Program-made: the position numbers and the translations under genes | Shown: positions 1-5,022 of the stretch, in pieces | Layout: every line of letters begins with the position of its first letter | Position numbering within the stretch: the first letter of the stretch is position 1 | From: an uncultured beta proteobacterium | GTDB taxonomy: Bacteria > Pseudomonadota > Gammaproteobacteria > Burkholderiales > Burkholderiaceae_C | NCBI GenBank assembly: GCA_903834645.1 | Contig: CAILKA010000148.1 | Span: 1-5,779, forward strand | Reading direction: 5' to 3' | DNA length: 5,779 bases | Notes under the pieces: model-generated | What the model was told of the DNA's origin: nothing | The model's input: only the letters and a program-made list of their open reading frames with translations | The model's database searches: none

Positions 1-1
1 C

Positions 2-1867
2 GAAGGCAACCACATCACCTGCCCGCGCTGCAACGGCACGGGCCACATCCGCGACACCGAGAGCTCGGCGCTGCAGATCCTGCGCATCATCCAGGAGGAG
101 GCGCTCAAGGACAACACCGCCGCCGTGCACGTGCAGGTGCCGGTGGAGGTCACGAGCTTCCTGCTCAACGAGAAGCGCTCGGAGATTACGAAGATCGAAC
201 TCAAGCAGCGCGTGACCGTGCTGCTGGTGCCCAACAAGCACCTGGAGACGCCCAACTACAAGCTCGAGCGGCTGCGCCACGACGATCCGCGCCTGGACAG
301 CTACCGCGCGAGCTACTCGATGATCGAGGAGCCCGAGGACGAAGTCGGGATCACGCGTCGCGAGAAGGCCAAGGCCAAGCAGGAGCCCGTGATCAAGGGC
401 GTGCTGCCCGACCAGCCCGCACCGCCCGCCCCGGCTCCCGCGCCGGCCCGGGTCGCACCGGTGGCAGCTGTGCCCGTCCCGGCTCAGGCTCCCGCACCGG
501 CTCCTGCCGCGGCGCCTGCGCTGGCCCCGACACCCATGGCCGCACCAGCCGAGAGCGGTGCAGGCTTCTTCGGCTGGGTGCGCCGCCTGATCGGTGGCAC
601 GCCCCCCAGCGCGGCCCCGGCACCGGCTCCGGCCGCAACGGGCGCAGGGGCGGCAGCCGGTTCGTCAGGTGAGGCCTCCGGCACGACCGGCGCGCCGGCA
701 CGCCCGGCTGACGGACGTGAAGGACGTGAAGGACGCGAAGGCCGTCGGGGTGAGCGTGGCGGCCGAGGTGGTCGCGGCTCGCGCGAGGGGGGCCGCGAAG
801 GTCGTGAGACGCGCGAAGGTCGCGAGGGTCGTGAGCCCCGTGAAGGTCGTGAGGCCCGCGAAAGTCGCGAAGTCCGTGAGGCACGTGAGGCCCGGCCTCC
901 CCGTGAGGGTCGTGAGGGTCGTGAGGCGCGCGAAGGGCGCGAAGGAACCCGCGAAGGCGGCCGCGCCCGGGGCGAGCGCACCGGCGAGCGCACCCCCACC
1001 GAGGGCCGCCCGCCCGTTGCAGCCACTGCAATGGCCGAGGCGGCACCGGGCGAGGTTGTGGCCATTCCCGCAGCCGCGCTGGCAGAAGGCGCACCGGGAG
1101 GCGGCGAAGGCGAAGCGGACCGTGAGGGCCGCCGTCGGCGGCGGCGCGGCGGTCGGGGTCGCGCCGATCGCGAACGGACGGAAGGCGCTGGCGACACGGG
1201 CGAGCAGGGCCTGGGCGAGCAGTCCGCAGCGGGCGCAGTGGCCGATGAGGCGGGTGCCCAGTCTGTGCCGTCGGGTGTGGAGCCCGTGGCGCGTGCCGAT
1301 GACGGTGTTTCCGCCGCTCCCCAGGCCGGTGCCGAGGCGCCCGAGGCATCCGAGGCTGGCACAGCCGAGGGCAGCGAGCGCGAAGGGAGCCGTCGTCGCG
1401 GCCGAGGCCGTGACCGCCTGCGGCGCGAGCGCCGGCCCGATGAGTCTGCAGGAGAAGGCAGCACCGCCGAATCCGCGGGCGAATCGCTCGAGGGCCTGAC
1501 CCCCGAGCCCGTGGAAGCGGCTGCCGCTGCACCCGCGGCCGCACCCGTAGCCGCCGAGCAGACGCACGCCGTGGCCGAAGCCGTGGCCCCCGCCCCTCAG
1601 GCGGCCCCCGTGGCCACCCGCTTCGAGCTGCCCATCACTGAGCTCCAGCGCATCGCCGACACCGCCGGGCTGCAGTGGATCAACTCCGATCCCGACAAGA
1701 TCGCAGCCGCTCAGGCCGCGATCGCAGCCGAGCCGGTGCCGGCGCACGTGCCGCGCGAGCGCAAGCCGGTGGTCGTGCTGGACGAAGGGCCGCTGATCCT
1801 GGTCGAAACGCGCCAGGACCTCTCTCAGCTGAAGCTGCCCTTCGAGCGCCAGCAGCCTGCAGCCTGA
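2..1867 (+). CDS. rne: Ribonuclease E, C-terminal part (5' end outside window)
   Basis: This endoribonuclease starts mRNA decay, matures rRNA and tRNA, and scaffolds the degradosome at the inner membrane. The open frame enters from the left edge and gives 621 residues before TGA. The Zn-link is visible at residues 7-14 (CPRCNGTG, the CPxC motif that joins protomers through zinc). The small domain follows at about 15-115, with the family-typical stretch LLNEKRSEI and later VPNKHLETPNY. The S1, 5'-sensor and DNase I-like catalytic domains lie upstream, out of view. From about residue 125 the protein turns into Ala/Pro linkers, a hydrophobic/basic helix (184-200), an Arg-Glu-Gly repeat (238-320), two further Arg-rich blocks (374-392, 464-478) and a less biased tip (541-615). 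I see no frameshift. Other long open frames over this region are compositional shadows. RNase G is excluded because it lacks such a tail. Confidence 0.97.
   Translation, partial: EGNHITCPRCNGTGHIRDTESSALQILRIIQEEALKDNTAAVHVQVPVEVTSFLLNEKRSEITKIELKQRVTVLLVPNKHLETPNYKLERLRHDDPRLDSYRASYSMIEEPEDEVGITRREKAKAKQEPVIKGVLPDQPAPPAPAPAPARVAPVAAVPVPAQAPAPAPAAAPALAPTPMAAPAESGAGFFGWVRRLIGGTPPSAAPAPAPAATGAGAAAGSSGEASGTTGAPARPADGREGREGREGRRGERGGRGGRGSREGGREGRETREGREGREPREGREARESREVREAREARPPREGREGREAREGREGTREGGRARGERTGERTPTEGRPPVAATAMAEAAPGEVVAIPAAALAEGAPGGGEGEADREGRRRRRRGGRGRADRERTEGAGDTGEQGLGEQSAAGAVADEAGAQSVPSGVEPVARADDGVSAAPQAGAEAPEASEAGTAEGSEREGSRRRGRGRDRLRRERRPDESAGEGSTAESAGESLEGLTPEPVEAAAAAPAAAPVAAEQTHAVAEAVAPAPQAAPVATRFELPITELQRIADTAGLQWINSDPDKIAAAQAAIAAEPVPAHVPRERKPVVVLDEGPLILVETRQDLSQLKLPFERQQPAA
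551..601 (+). other. Putative membrane-targeting amphipathic helix of RNase E
   Basis: Between two Ala/Pro-rich linkers the frame encodes ESGAGFFGWVRRLIGGT (residues 184-200). It has a Phe-Phe-Gly-Trp-Val core, two arginines and Leu-Ile, the only strongly hydrophobic aromatic segment in the scaffold. In Escherichia coli RNase E, segment A (about 565-585, containing LLSRFFGALKALFSGG) is the membrane-binding helix and lies in the same relative place, after a Pro/Ala linker beyond the small domain. Position, length and composition suggest the same role here; this is inferred by analogy. Confidence 0.7.
713..961 (+). repeat. X-Arg-Glu triplet repeat in the RNase E scaffold
   Basis: This in-frame low-complexity tract encodes 83 residues (238-320) with 21 Arg-Glu dipeptides, mostly GRE with ARE, TRE, SRE, VRE and PRE variants, interrupted by an Arg/Gly patch (GRRGERGGRGGRGS). 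At DNA level it is a degenerate 9-base unit close to ggtcgtgag, varying mainly at third positions (cgt/cgc, gaa/gag). The pattern fits expansion by slippage or unequal crossing-over under protein-level selection. It is a polyampholyte that is probably disordered and, with the RGG patch, probably contacts RNA. Copy number is likely to vary between strains. Confidence 0.85.
1121..1177 (+). other. Second arginine-rich block of RNase E
   Basis: Residues 374-392 include six consecutive arginines followed by GGRGR and then ADRER. The block is more strongly net positive than the balanced Arg-Glu repeat upstream and is flanked by Ala/Gly/Glu-rich sequence. It resembles the arginine-rich RNA-binding segments (AR1/AR2) of enterobacterial RNase E in character, not in alignable sequence. 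RNA binding is inferred. Confidence 0.6.
1391..1435 (+). other. Third arginine-rich block of RNase E
   Basis: Residues 464-478 read RRRGRGRDRLRRERR, with ten arginines in fifteen residues, between acidic Ser/Glu/Ala-rich stretches. It is a likely second or third RNA-contact site of the disordered scaffold, comparable in nature to AR2 of Escherichia coli RNase E. No partner-binding motif could be assigned. Confidence 0.6.
1622..1846 (+). other. Ordered-looking C-terminal tip of RNase E, possible partner-binding microdomain
   Basis: After about 400 residues of Ala/Pro/Gly/Arg/Glu bias, composition returns to that of a folded or selected segment at residues 541-615. It begins FELPITELQRIADTAGLQWI, continues with an Ala-rich stretch and PRERKPVVVLDEGPLILVET, and ends DLSQLKLPFE. 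I recall a similar ending in other Burkholderiales RNase E proteins, implying conservation. Its place at the extreme C-terminus matches where PNPase binds in Escherichia coli RNase E, but no partner can be named from sequence alone. Confidence 0.55.
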
Positions 1868-1870
1868 ACA

Positions 1871-1911
1871 CCCGGGGGGGCCGGGCCGCGTGGTGCGGCC
1901 CCCGCCCCGGG
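1871..1911. terminator. GC-rich hairpin between convergent rne and nagZ, putative bidirectional terminator
   Basis: The left arm 1871-1889 pairs with the right arm 1895-1911 around a GTGGT loop (1890-1894). There are seven perfect inner base pairs (GGGCCGC/GCGGCCC) and seven perfect outer ones (CCCGGGG/CCCCGGG), with a 5-by-3 internal mismatch that could pair partly. It starts 3 bases after the rne stop and ends 8 bases before the nagZ stop, the right place to end both transcripts. Neither side has a proper T-run (TCTCGCTCTC on +, TGTTCAGG on -). It may therefore act as a weak intrinsic terminator, a 3'-end stabiliser or a transcription barrier. Confidence 0.65.
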
Positions 1912-1919
1912 TCTCGCTC

Positions 1920-2981
1920 TCAGGGCAGCCGTTCCAGCGCGTGCTGGTACGGGCCGTGGTGCATCAGCTCGTCCCAGGTCAGGGGCGGGGTCTGCGGCAG
2001 CAGGCGCAGTCGCCGCGCCTCGCTGTCGGGGTCGGGGCTCCAGTGTCCGCTGCGCGCTTCCTCGAGCAGGCCCGCGAGCAGCTCGTCCACGTCGCGTCCG
2101 GCGTTCACCGCGGAGCGGTTGCAGATCGGCACGAGGTCGCAGCCGGCCGACAGCGCCAGCGCTCCGGCCTCGGCATAGCTGAGCGAGCGCCCCTCCACGC
2201 CGCGCGCGCCTTCCATCGTCAGGTCATCGCTGATGATGGCCCCGCCAAAGCCCAGCTGCCCGCGCAGGATGTCCTTGAGCCAGCGGTCCGAAAAGCCCGC
2301 CGGCCGGTGGTCCACCTTCGGGTAGACGACATGCGCCGGCATCACCGCAGCCAGGCTCGTCGAGAGCCACCCGTAGGGCTGGACATCGTCAGCGAGGATG
2401 GCCTTGAGCGAGCGGCGGTCCACCGGCACCGCCACGTGGCTGTCGGCCTTCACGTAGCCGTGCCCCGGAAAGTGCTTGCCGCAATTGGCCATGCCGGCCA
2501 AAAGCAGCCCGTGCATCACGCTCTTGGCCAGCAGGCTCACCACACGCGGGTCGCGGTGGAAGGCGCGGTCTCCGATCACGCTGCTGCCGCCGTAGTCCAG
2601 GTCGAGCACCGGCGTGAGCGTGAGGTCCACGCCGCAGGCACGCAGCTCGGCACCCAGCACGTAGCCGGCGGCCGTGGCGGCATCGGTGGCGCCGAGTGGG
2701 TCACGCATCCACAGCTCGCCGAGCGCCCGCATCGGCGGCACGTGCGTGAACCCGTCGGTGCGAAAGCGCTGCACGCGCCCGCCCTCGTGGTCCACGCAGA
2801 TCACGATGTCGGGCCGGATCGACTTGACCTGCGCGCACAGCTCGGTGAGCGCACGCCGGTCCACCCAATGGCGGCCAAAGAGGATGAGCCCACCGGTGAG
2901 CGGGTGCTTCAGGCGCCGACGATCCGCGGCGTCGAGCGTCGGGCCGGCGGTGTCGAGGATGACGGGGGCGTGCACGGACAT
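1920..2981 (-). CDS. nagZ: Beta-N-acetylhexosaminidase NagZ (glycoside hydrolase family 3)
   Basis: This cytoplasmic enzyme of peptidoglycan recycling removes GlcNAc from 1,6-anhydroMurNAc-peptides. In species with inducible AmpC its products feed the AmpR signal. The 353-residue protein has no signal peptide and matches the family's single-domain TIM-barrel length (341 in Escherichia coli). Visible signatures are VDHEGGRVQRF (63-73), the GH3 motif KHFPGHG (169-175), the catalytic Asp180-Ser-His182 loop, and the nucleophile Asp252 in ISDDLTMEGA. I chose the ATG at 2981 because homologues begin just before the PVILD-like strand. An in-frame ATG at 3020 overlaps the acpS stop (TGATG) and would add 13 residues. 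That stretch uses CAT, ACT and ACT codons, unusual in this GC-rich gene, so it looks like spacer, although it has slightly better ribosome-binding context. It is the last gene of the cluster, convergent with rne. Confidence 0.96.
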   Translation of the reverse strand: MSVHAPVILDTAGPTLDAADRRRLKHPLTGGLILFGRHWVDRRALTELCAQVKSIRPDIVICVDHEGGRVQRFRTDGFTHVPPMRALGELWMRDPLGATDAATAAGYVLGAELRACGVDLTLTPVLDLDYGGSSVIGDRAFHRDPRVVSLLAKSVMHGLLLAGMANCGKHFPGHGYVKADSHVAVPVDRRSLKAILADDVQPYGWLSTSLAAVMPAHVVYPKVDHRPAGFSDRWLKDILRGQLGFGGAIISDDLTMEGARGVEGRSLSYAEAGALALSAGCDLVPICNRSAVNAGRDVDELLAGLLEEARSGHWSPDPDSEARRLRLLPQTPPLTWDELMHHGPYQHALERLP

Positions 2982-3019
2982 AGTGAGGTCAGTATGCCAG
3001 CGCGTGCCGGCCACGCCCA

Positions 3020-3421
3020 TCAGTCCGCCGTCTCCACCACCACGAAGGACGCGGCGTAGTCAGACTCGTCGGTCACGCTCAGGTGCGCACGCAGCCGGCG
3101 TTCGTCGAACCAGCGCGCGAGCTCGCCATGCAACCGGATGCCGGGCTGGCCGCTGGCGGCCTTGACCACCTCGCAGGCACGCCAGGTCATGGGCATGCGC
3201 ATGCCCATGCCGATGGCCTTGGAGAACGCCTCCTTGGCCGAAAAGCGCGTGGCCAGGTAGCGCACGCCGCGCGCGCGGTGCGCGGCCAGGCGCTGGCGAA
3301 ACACCTCGAGCTCATGCGGCCCGAGCACCTTGAGCGCAAAGCGCTCGCCGTGGCGTTCGAGCGCGGCCTCGATGCGGCGCACGTCGCAGATGTCGGTGCC
3401 CACGCCGTAGATGCGCCCCAT
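3020..3421 (-). CDS. acpS: Holo-[acyl-carrier-protein] synthase
   Basis: This enzyme transfers 4'-phosphopantetheine from coenzyme A to the conserved serine of apo-ACP, activating fatty-acid synthesis; it is normally essential. The 133-residue length fits the small trimeric AcpS class (126 in Escherichia coli). Mg-binding residues are visible: Asp10 in GVGTDICDVRRIE and Glu64 in the signature RFSAKEAFSKAIG (59-71), with Lys68 following. The C-terminus (HLSVTDESDYAASFVVVE) is the usual last strand pair. The ATG at 3421 lies directly before the conserved IYGVGTD start, with AGGGGG nine bases upstream. The gene follows pdxJ after 26 bases, the same pairing as the enterobacterial pdxJ-acpS operon. 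Its TGA shares one base with a possible upstream nagZ ATG. A run of alternating methionines (GMGMRMPM, 71-78) is encoded by a perfect DNA palindrome. Confidence 0.97.
   Translation of the reverse strand: MGRIYGVGTDICDVRRIEAALERHGERFALKVLGPHELEVFRQRLAAHRARGVRYLATRFSAKEAFSKAIGMGMRMPMTWRACEVVKAASGQPGIRLHGELARWFDERRLRAHLSVTDESDYAASFVVVETAD
3188..3209. repeat. Perfect 22-bp palindrome inside acpS
   Basis: Eleven bases, CATGGGCATGC, are followed without spacer by their exact reverse complement. The site lies over the acpS codons for Gly71-Met-Gly-Met-Arg-Met-Pro-Met78. It contains four CATG tetramers and two GCATGC hexamers. With no loop bases it would suit a dimeric DNA-binding protein better than an RNA hairpin. 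Similar residues occur in other betaproteobacterial AcpS proteins as I recall them, so protein constraint may explain it. Confidence 0.8.
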
Positions 3422-3430
3422 GCCCTCGCG

Positions 3431-3436
3431 CCCCCT
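3431..3436 (-). promoter_or_regulatory. Shine-Dalgarno-like site for acpS
   Basis: On the minus strand AGGGGG sits nine bases before the acpS ATG at 3421, inside the 26-base pdxJ-acpS gap. A second purine run, GAGGG (3423-3427), is too close to the ATG to serve. This is the only junction in the cluster with a fair ribosome-binding site of its own. It supports the chosen start and some independence of acpS translation from pdxJ. Confidence 0.55.
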
Positions 3437-3447
3437 GGGCCTCGCGC

Positions 3448-4239
3448 TCAGGCGTACGCGCTGCGGATGCAGCGCTGGTAGGCACGCACCGTCTCGGCCA
3501 TGCCGAGCTCCAGCGCGTCGGCCGCGATCGCGTGCCCGATCGACACCTCGGCCACGCCCGGCACGGCGCGCAGGAAGTCGGCCAGGTTGTCGCGGTTGAG
3601 GTCGTGCCCCGCGTTCACGCCCAGGCCCGCCGCGCGCGCGGCACGCGCGGCGTCGGCGTAGCGCTGCAGCTGCGCCCCGCGCTCGGGCGTCGGCCAGGCG
3701 CGCGCATAGGCCTCGGTGTAGAGCTCCACGCGATCGGCGCCGATGTCGCGCGCACGGGCCATCGCCTCGGGCAGCGGGTCCATGAAGAGGCTCACGCGCA
3801 TGCCGTGGGCCTTGAGCTGCGCGATCAGCGGACGCAGCCGCTCGCCGTCGCGCGCCAGGTCCCAGCCATGGTCGGAGGTGGCCTGCTCGACGCTGTCGGG
3901 CACCAGCGTGGCCTGGTGCGGGCGCACGGCCAGCGCCAGCTCCATCAGGTTGTGGAAGGGGTTGCCCTCGATGTTGTACTCGGCCTGGGGCCAGCGTGCG
4001 AGCAGGGCCGCCAGGTCGTGCACATCCTGCGTGCGGATGTGGCGCTCGTCCGGGCGCGGGTGCACGGTCACGCCATCGGCGCCGGCCTCGAGCGCGATCG
4101 TGGCCAGGCGCAGCACATCGGGGATGCCCACGGGACGCGAGTTGCGCAGCAGCGCCACGCGGTTGACGTTGACCGACAGCGCGGTCGGGCTGCCGCCGTG
4201 CACGGGTGCCCCGGATTCGGGCGCGACAAGAGGGTTCAT
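3448..4239 (-). CDS. pdxJ: Pyridoxine 5'-phosphate synthase PdxJ
   Basis: The enzyme condenses 1-deoxy-D-xylulose 5-phosphate with 3-amino-2-oxopropyl phosphate to pyridoxine 5'-phosphate, the last ring-forming step of the DXP-dependent vitamin B6 pathway, in the cytoplasm. The 263-residue TIM barrel keeps the catalytic residues His60 (GVTVHPRPDERHI, Escherichia coli His45), Glu91 (YNIEGNPF, Escherichia coli Glu72) and His212 (GVNAGHD, Escherichia coli His193). The first strand reads SVNVNRVALLRN, so the DXP-binding Asp11-His12 pair of Escherichia coli is Asn26-Arg27 here. Together with NIEGNPFHNLM and RVELYTE this points to a divergent subfamily that I also recall from Bacteroidota and other Burkholderiales. 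The ATG at 4239 overlaps the recO stop by four bases (ATGA), favouring this start. It leaves about 20 unconserved residues; a GTG at Val13 is an alternative. No clear ribosome-binding site is visible, so coupling to recO is likely. Confidence 0.95.
   Translation of the reverse strand: MNPLVAPESGAPVHGGSPTALSVNVNRVALLRNSRPVGIPDVLRLATIALEAGADGVTVHPRPDERHIRTQDVHDLAALLARWPQAEYNIEGNPFHNLMELALAVRPHQATLVPDSVEQATSDHGWDLARDGERLRPLIAQLKAHGMRVSLFMDPLPEAMARARDIGADRVELYTEAYARAWPTPERGAQLQRYADAARAARAAGLGVNAGHDLNRDNLADFLRAVPGVAEVSIGHAIAADALELGMAETVRAYQRCIRSAYA
4236..4239 (-). promoter_or_regulatory. ATGA stop-start overlap of recO and pdxJ
   Basis: The recO TGA (4238-4236) and the pdxJ ATG (4239-4237) share bases, and the preceding minus-strand sequence has no convincing Shine-Dalgarno match. 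This arrangement usually means ribosomes terminate and re-initiate, tying PdxJ synthesis to translation of recO. Confidence 0.65.
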
Positions 4240-5018
4240 GCCCGCGAATCTATCAGCCGGCGCAGGCCCTGCATCACGTCGCGCGTGCGCCAGGGGGCGC
4301 CGCCCGCCTGGGCCTGCAGCAGCGTGCGCATCGCGCCGCGAAGCGCCGCGAGCCCCGGCAGGCAGGCGGCCTGCAGCTGCGCCAGATCGCCGGCGTCGAG
4401 CGCCTGCTGCAGCGCCAGCAGCGTGGCGCCCGTGAGGCTGCCGGCCTCCTCGCGCGTGGCCATCACGCCCGACTCGGGCACGAGCACATAGTGCTGCAGC
4501 GCCTGCACGGGCTGCACGGTCAGCGTCACGACCGCCAGGTCGGGCAGCACGCCCGTCTCGCGCAGCAGCACGAGCTCGAAGGCCCGCAGCGCTGCCTGCG
4601 CATGCAGCTCATCGGGGCCGGCCAGCGCCGGCAGCGTCGCGGCATAGGCATCGAAGACGACCGGATGCGGGTCCTCGCGCGCGAGCAGCTTCATCACGAG
4701 CTCGTTGCAGTAGTAGGCACGAAACACCGCCTCGCCCGTACCGGCCCCGAGCGCAGGCAGGCCCCCCGCCCACTCGGCCTGGCGCAGCGTGTGCACCTCC
4801 GCGCCCTCGCCCGTGCTGCGCACCAGCGTCAGCACCAGGCGCTGGAACGGCAGGAGCACCGGGCGCAGCTGCGAGTACGGGCGCCGCGCGCCCTTGGCCG
4901 CCACCGCTAGGCGCCCGCGCTCGCGCGTGAGCACGTCCAGGATCAGGCTCGACTCGCTCCAGTCGTAGCGGTGCAGCACGAAGGCCTGCAGCTGCGGTGC
5001 AGCCCGGCGCACGGACAC
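4236..5018 (-). CDS. recO: DNA repair protein RecO
   Basis: RecO anneals single strands and, with RecR, loads RecA onto SSB-coated DNA in RecF-pathway gap repair. The 260-residue length matches the family (242 in Escherichia coli). The N-terminal OB-fold is recognisable at about 10-90: AFVLHRYDWSESSLILDVLTRERGRLAVAAKGARRP corresponds to the Escherichia coli segment with FVLHSRPWSETSLMLDV and VAKGAR. A helical C-terminal domain follows, with AYYCNELVMKLLAREDPHP and ALRAFELVLLRETG. I see no zinc-binding cysteine cluster of the kind found in some other bacterial RecO proteins. The start is a GTG at 5018, four bases after the era stop. A second GTG two codons on is possible. The best upstream purine run, GGGG inside the last era codons, lies nine bases before this GTG and is weak, so coupling to era is likely. 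The stop overlaps pdxJ. Confidence 0.93.
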   Translation of the reverse strand: MSVRRAAPQLQAFVLHRYDWSESSLILDVLTRERGRLAVAAKGARRPYSQLRPVLLPFQRLVLTLVRSTGEGAEVHTLRQAEWAGGLPALGAGTGEAVFRAYYCNELVMKLLAREDPHPVVFDAYAATLPALAGPDELHAQAALRAFELVLLRETGVLPDLAVVTLTVQPVQALQHYVLVPESGVMATREEAGSLTGATLLALQQALDAGDLAQLQAACLPGLAALRGAMRTLLQAQAGGAPWRTRDVMQGLRRLIDSRA

Positions 5019-5022
5019 GGTC

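Noticed and set aside
713..961. CRISPR-like or satellite tandem array
   Set aside because: Units are 9 bases, in frame, degenerate mainly at third positions and without spacers; this is a coding low-complexity repeat.
713..961. Stable single alpha-helix from alternating Arg and Glu
   Set aside because: Glycine recurs every few residues together with some prolines, which would break a long charged helix; disorder is likelier.
594..1499. Alternative plus-strand frame of 301 codons inside rne
   Set aside because: It is a frame-shifted reading of the same repeats (Ala/Arg/Val-rich, no recognisable fold), so it is a shadow and not an overlapping gene.
393..1747. Long minus-strand open frames (up to 383 codons) opposite rne
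   Set aside because: They arise from the GC- and repeat-rich rne codons read backwards. Their products are Arg/Pro/His- or Ser/Arg-rich with no domain, and the true frame is fixed by the RNase E Zn-link and small domain.
1890..3059. 389-codon plus-strand frame opposite nagZ
   Set aside because: The minus strand carries complete NagZ catalytic motifs; the plus product is His/Arg/Ala-rich with no family resemblance.
3532..4910. Plus-strand frames of 319, 230 and 234 codons opposite pdxJ and recO
   Set aside because: They are antisense shadows of recognised genes and have no independent start context or domain.
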